Shown here: one piece after another, positions 61,345-64,000 of the stretch
Layout of the letters: every line of letters starts with the position of its first letter
Position numbering within the stretch: position 1 is the first letter of the stretch
From: Cedecea lapagei
GTDB taxonomy: Bacteria; Pseudomonadota; Gammaproteobacteria; Enterobacterales; Enterobacteriaceae
Direction: 5' to 3'
Assembly (NCBI RefSeq): GCF_900635955.1
Contig: NZ_LR134201.1
Coordinates: 3,596,001-3,660,000, forward strand
Length of the DNA stretch: 64,000 nt
Made by a program: the position numbers and the translations under genes
Notes under the pieces: model-generated
Databases searched by the model: none
The model's input: the letters and a program-made list of their open reading frames with translations, nothing else
Told to the model about the DNA's origin: nothing

Positions 61345-61419
61345 GCTGAAAGCGGCTTAATATGAACTTTCCAACTTTAAAGGGACAGTCCGCTAGCGGG
61401 CTTAATGATACTGAAAGGA

Positions 61420-61947
61420 CTACTTTTTCAGGTACAGCGCTGAGTCAAACAGGGGTTTCTGTTCCTTCAGGAAGGCATCCACAGATTCGATAGATTTTGC
61501 ATACACCTGAGTGCCAACCGGCAAATCAACCGTTTTTGTTCCCAGCACCAGGGTGAATACCGGCTGGTATTCGCTGCGGTATCTTACTGCGGTGGTGATC
61601 TCCAGTTTGGCTGGTTTAGTAAGCTTCAGATTTTCTACCGTCGTTTTCTCGTCTTCTTTTCTGCCTTTATTGATTAAATTCGCCACCTCTGTGAGCTTGT
61701 CTTTATAGGCGACTTTATAATCATCCGCATTAGCCTGATCCAAAAATTCCTCATTAGAGACGCTGTCATCGAAAATCATTTTCACCGAGACAACTTTGTG
61801 CTCATCGTAGATGTTACCAAGCTTCACTGAACCGCCGGTGATGGAGATAATATTTTCACTCTTAAATAAAACCGGACCGGAACTAATTAAGGACGAAACG
61901 ATAAGCGCAGTCCCAACAATGGCGCTGCCAGCAAGAATTGACTTCAT
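61420..61947 (-). CDS. Exported protein of unknown function
   Basis: 175 residues. Hydrophobic N-terminus (about 3-28, ILAGSAIVGTALIVSSLISS) acting as signal or anchor, then a soluble Lys/Asp-rich domain (VKLGNIYDEHKVVSVKMIFD, KTVDLPVGTQVYAKSIESVD). No family recognised. RBS GGGAA before ATG. Single gene between the SDR gene and the remnant; no context clue. AT-richer than its neighbours. Confidence 0.7.
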   Translation of the reverse strand: MKSILAGSAIVGTALIVSSLISSGPVLFKSENIISITGGSVKLGNIYDEHKVVSVKMIFDDSVSNEEFLDQANADDYKVAYKDKLTEVANLINKGRKEDEKTTVENLKLTKPAKLEITTAVRYRSEYQPVFTLVLGTKTVDLPVGTQVYAKSIESVDAFLKEQKPLFDSALYLKK

Positions 61948-62038
61948 TACAAATTCCCTGAGATATTTTTAGTGCCGGGATTATAGAGCTCCGGGTCGTT
62001 ATTTAATAGCGATATAAGCTTGTTGCTTCACTTACTAA

Positions 62039-62191
62039 ATTAGCGACAAGGATGTACCCCCCTTTTACGACGAAAAAGAGATCGCCTATAAAATCGAAGG
62101 CTGGCGAGACCCAAAAAACTGGGGCCTTGTCTCCAATGTGGAAATCGACCGTCTGACGATGACCCTGCCCCCAAAGATGCCCCGGACATAA
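62039..62191 (+). pseudogene. Possible 3' remnant of a decayed gene
   Basis: A 50-codon frame without a start, bounded by stops, whose peptide has ordinary soluble-protein composition (DEKEIAYKIEGWRDPKNWGL, SNVEIDRLTMTLPPK). It looks like the end of a lost gene rather than chance, but I do not recognise the family. Downstream spacing to WbuC is about 110 bases. Confidence 0.35.
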
Positions 62192-62302
62192 TCAGGGTCA
62201 AGTTCAGTTGAAAACATGAGATAAAAACGGGCTAAAGCCGTTGTACACGGCTTTACGTTTATTTCACCACGCCAGGAAAGAGTACGAGAGGGTGCAGTAC
62301 TA

Positions 62303-62779
62303 TTACATGGTAAAACCGCCATCTCCCACTTGCGCCACGGCATACCATTTCATCAGCTCAGCCGCTCCCGGCTCGTTTTCGGCGGGTGCCCATGGAGCCA
62401 TATCTTGCTCAGCTACAGGCTGGTACGCCCCATGTTTCACCTCAAAAATAACCCCACCTTTATCCATCGACAACACCGCATGCCAGGTCCCTGCATCCGT
62501 CTCCAGCACCTTGCAGTCGTCACCTAACACAGCGCGCTGGGTCACGTTGCCCTTGTCATCAAAATGCAATACCAAAAAGCGTCCGCTAAGGGATGTCAGC
62601 AGCTCAAACGTGTGCGGGTGGCGGTGAGGGCGAACATAGGTACCCGGCTCCATAGCAATAGCCAGACGCTGAACAGGATCGCTTAATTCAGGATGGAGAT
62701 TACGATTGGCACGTAAGCGAGGGGAGTTTGCGGCCTGCTCACTTTGTTTTTGTAGATCGCTGAACGTAATTTGTTTCAT
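62303..62779 (-). CDS. WbuC-family cupin metalloprotein
   Basis: 158 residues. Cupin metal motif HRHPHTFELLTSLSGRFLVL with the second motif DAGTWHAVLSMDKGG; the N-terminus MKQITFSDLQKQSEQAANSP is typical of WbuC. The family is often found beside O-antigen or other polysaccharide genes, but its reaction is not established. Starts divergently from nothing; 213 bases from the acyltransferase to the right. Confidence 0.85.
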   Translation of the reverse strand: MKQITFSDLQKQSEQAANSPRLRANRNLHPELSDPVQRLAIAMEPGTYVRPHRHPHTFELLTSLSGRFLVLHFDDKGNVTQRAVLGDDCKVLETDAGTWHAVLSMDKGGVIFEVKHGAYQPVAEQDMAPWAPAENEPGAAELMKWYAVAQVGDGGFTM

Positions 62780-62992
62780 ATTAACCTTTGTGAATGTTGG
62801 TCGCTCACGGCACCCCGGAACCCTGATGTCGCAAGGTTTTATGCTATCTCAACAGACGATTAGCGCAAGACGAATCGACATCTTCATCGGTTTTGAGTGG
62901 TTTTGCGCTAACTTTATGCCCATGCATGGGCACGCAAAGCGACAACCTCTCACTACTTAGCCCTGGTGTCTATGCACAAGACACAATGATCA

Positions 62993-64000
62993 TCACTCAA
63001 TCTTTCTTGAATTTCTCATCACCAGCAAACGAGTCAAAGCTAATTTCGTTTTTCTCGACGCAATAACTTCGATGTACTTGTGCGAAAGCATAGATGTCAG
63101 GGCGGTTAACGCCAATGCAACAAGTACAACAAACCACCCTTCATTAGTTTTGAGTAAATACTTTTCCGTTATTATCATCATTGGATTATGAAGCAGATAA
63201 ATTGAAAATGAAATCTCACCTAAATAAATAAACACCGCAGGAATAAAGGGATCAAGCCACCCTCTGTTCAACACTACTGCAGTAAAGAACAACAACATAA
63301 TCCATCCTGATGATTTCAGGCCGTGATTATTAAAATCAAGATAAAAACAGAAATACAAAACCAAAACAACAGATACTATTAAAATTATTTTTTTAACAGG
63401 CTCTGAAAGTAAAGAATCTATTTTTTTGTACGTCAGGCCAACAATCACACCTGTTATGAACTGATACATTATAGGGTTTGTTATAAATGCTAAGGCTATG
63501 GAGGTGTAACCATAACCACTTACATCCGCTGTGGGGATAAAACCAGATGCCGCTGGAATGGCAATCAAAATAATTGCAAACATGGACAATAAAGCGACGG
63601 ATTGTCTTTTAAAGAAAAGTGAAAGCCCAAATAAAAGATAGAAAAACATCTCATAGTTAAGCGTCCACCTAACCGCTGATGGGGTGTTAAAATCTATATA
63701 CGCAGGCGCATTCACCACCACAGAGGGAAGGAACAATAACGATGTAATAAAACCATGAGCTTTATCGGCATAATGAAAAATGCTCATACCGCCACCGATA
63801 AAAAAACTGACAATGATAAAAAACAGGTAGGCAGGGTAAATCCTGGAAATCCTATTTATGAAAAATTCTGTCGAGGTTTTTTTATCTTGCGACGAGTAAA
63901 TCATCACAAAACCACTAAGTATAAAAAATACAGTTACGCCGATGCCACCCGCATTCAGGATTGGAGAAAACCACCCTGACGTATACTTCTCCGCTAAGGA
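62993..64000 (-). CDS. Acyltransferase-3 family membrane protein (OafA-like), 3' part
   Basis: The frame is open to the window edge, so the 5' end is missing; 335 residues are present. Multi-pass membrane protein of the OafA/YrhL type: GGIGVTVFFILSGFVMIY, RISRIYPAYLFFIIVSFF, WTLNYEMFFYLLFGLSLFF, ending in helices that include ISFSIYLLHNPMMI. Such enzymes acetylate or otherwise acylate O-antigen or other surface sugars. The internal Met at 63907 is not the start. Strongly AT-rich compared with the rest, suggesting transfer. Confidence 0.88.
   Translation of the reverse strand, partial: SLAEKYTSGWFSPILNAGGIGVTVFFILSGFVMIYSSQDKKTSTEFFINRISRIYPAYLFFIIVSFFIGGGMSIFHYADKAHGFITSLLFLPSVVVNAPAYIDFNTPSAVRWTLNYEMFFYLLFGLSLFFKRQSVALLSMFAIILIAIPAASGFIPTADVSGYGYTSIALAFITNPIMYQFITGVIVGLTYKKIDSLLSEPVKKIILIVSVVLVLYFCFYLDFNNHGLKSSGWIMLLFFTAVVLNRGWLDPFIPAVFIYLGEISFSIYLLHNPMMIITEKYLLKTNEGWFVVLVALALTALTSMLSHKYIEVIASRKTKLALTRLLVMRNSRKIE

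Noticed and set aside
62086..62343. 85-codon minus-strand frame between the remnant and WbuC
   Set aside because: Overlaps the 3' end of WbuC and runs opposite to the better-looking plus-strand remnant; no family features.

Overview
The window reads as chromosome of a gamma-proteobacterium of the Enterobacteriaceae (Enterobacter/Klebsiella/Cedecea-like): it carries a class I fumarase, a ZinT protein under a Zur-type operator, a complete type 1 fimbrial operon with a FimK-type gene after fimH (an arrangement known from Klebsiella), and a full type VI secretion system (T6SS). Most of it is GC-rich; the autotransporter regulators (about 10.0-11.2 kb), the fimA upstream region and the right-hand acyltransferase are visibly AT-richer. 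I cannot name the species from sequence alone.

Layout. 1-5.0 kb: end of a class I fumarase, a two-component system (kinase plus FixJ/NarL-type regulator), a GlcG/HbpS-like secreted protein, a small outer-membrane barrel, and zinT. 5.3-10.6 kb: a secreted PLD-family protein with a GNAT acetyltransferase, then an autotransporter with a one-base frameshift at a double homopolymer, sandwiched between two LuxR-type regulators. 11.2-43.6 kb: a T6SS locus with all thirteen core genes in two divergent arms. The left arm (minus strand) runs clpV, [pilin, chaperone, usher, minor pilin], tssB, tssC, hcp, tssJ, tssK, tssL, tssM, a SciT-like gene, vgrG, PAAR, a TagK-like gene, tagJ, tssE. The right arm (plus strand) runs tssF, tssG, tssA, [fimbrial adhesin], a GT60-type glycosyltransferase, a second OmpA-domain protein and an Eag-type adaptor. 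A chaperone-usher fimbria is therefore split across, and built into, both T6SS arms, and the VgrG ends in poly-Gly, nine Pro-Pro-Gly triplets and about 21 Thr-Pro-Thr-Glu units.

43.7-48.8 kb: a GT25 glycosyltransferase and a D-alanylation operon dltD-dltX-dltB-dltA-dltC, including a 39-codon DltX-like microprotein with the C-terminal F-x-Y-x-x-F shuttle motif. 48.9-59.2 kb: fimA-I-C-D-F-G-H bracketed by two related HTH-EAL regulators (one overlapping fimH, one divergent from fimA); no fimB/fimE-like recombinase gene lies in the window. 59.4-64 kb: an AraC regulator divergent from an SDR dehydrogenase, an unknown exported protein, a gene remnant, a WbuC cupin and the 3' part of an acyltransferase-3 gene that runs off the window.

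The common theme is the cell surface: a contractile injection system, two fimbriae, an autotransporter, envelope polymer alanylation and O-acyl/glycosyl modification. The most interesting hypothesis is that the T6SS-encoded GT60 enzyme (and possibly the GT25 enzyme) glycosylates the collagen-like/Thr-Pro tail of VgrG or the locus-encoded fimbria.
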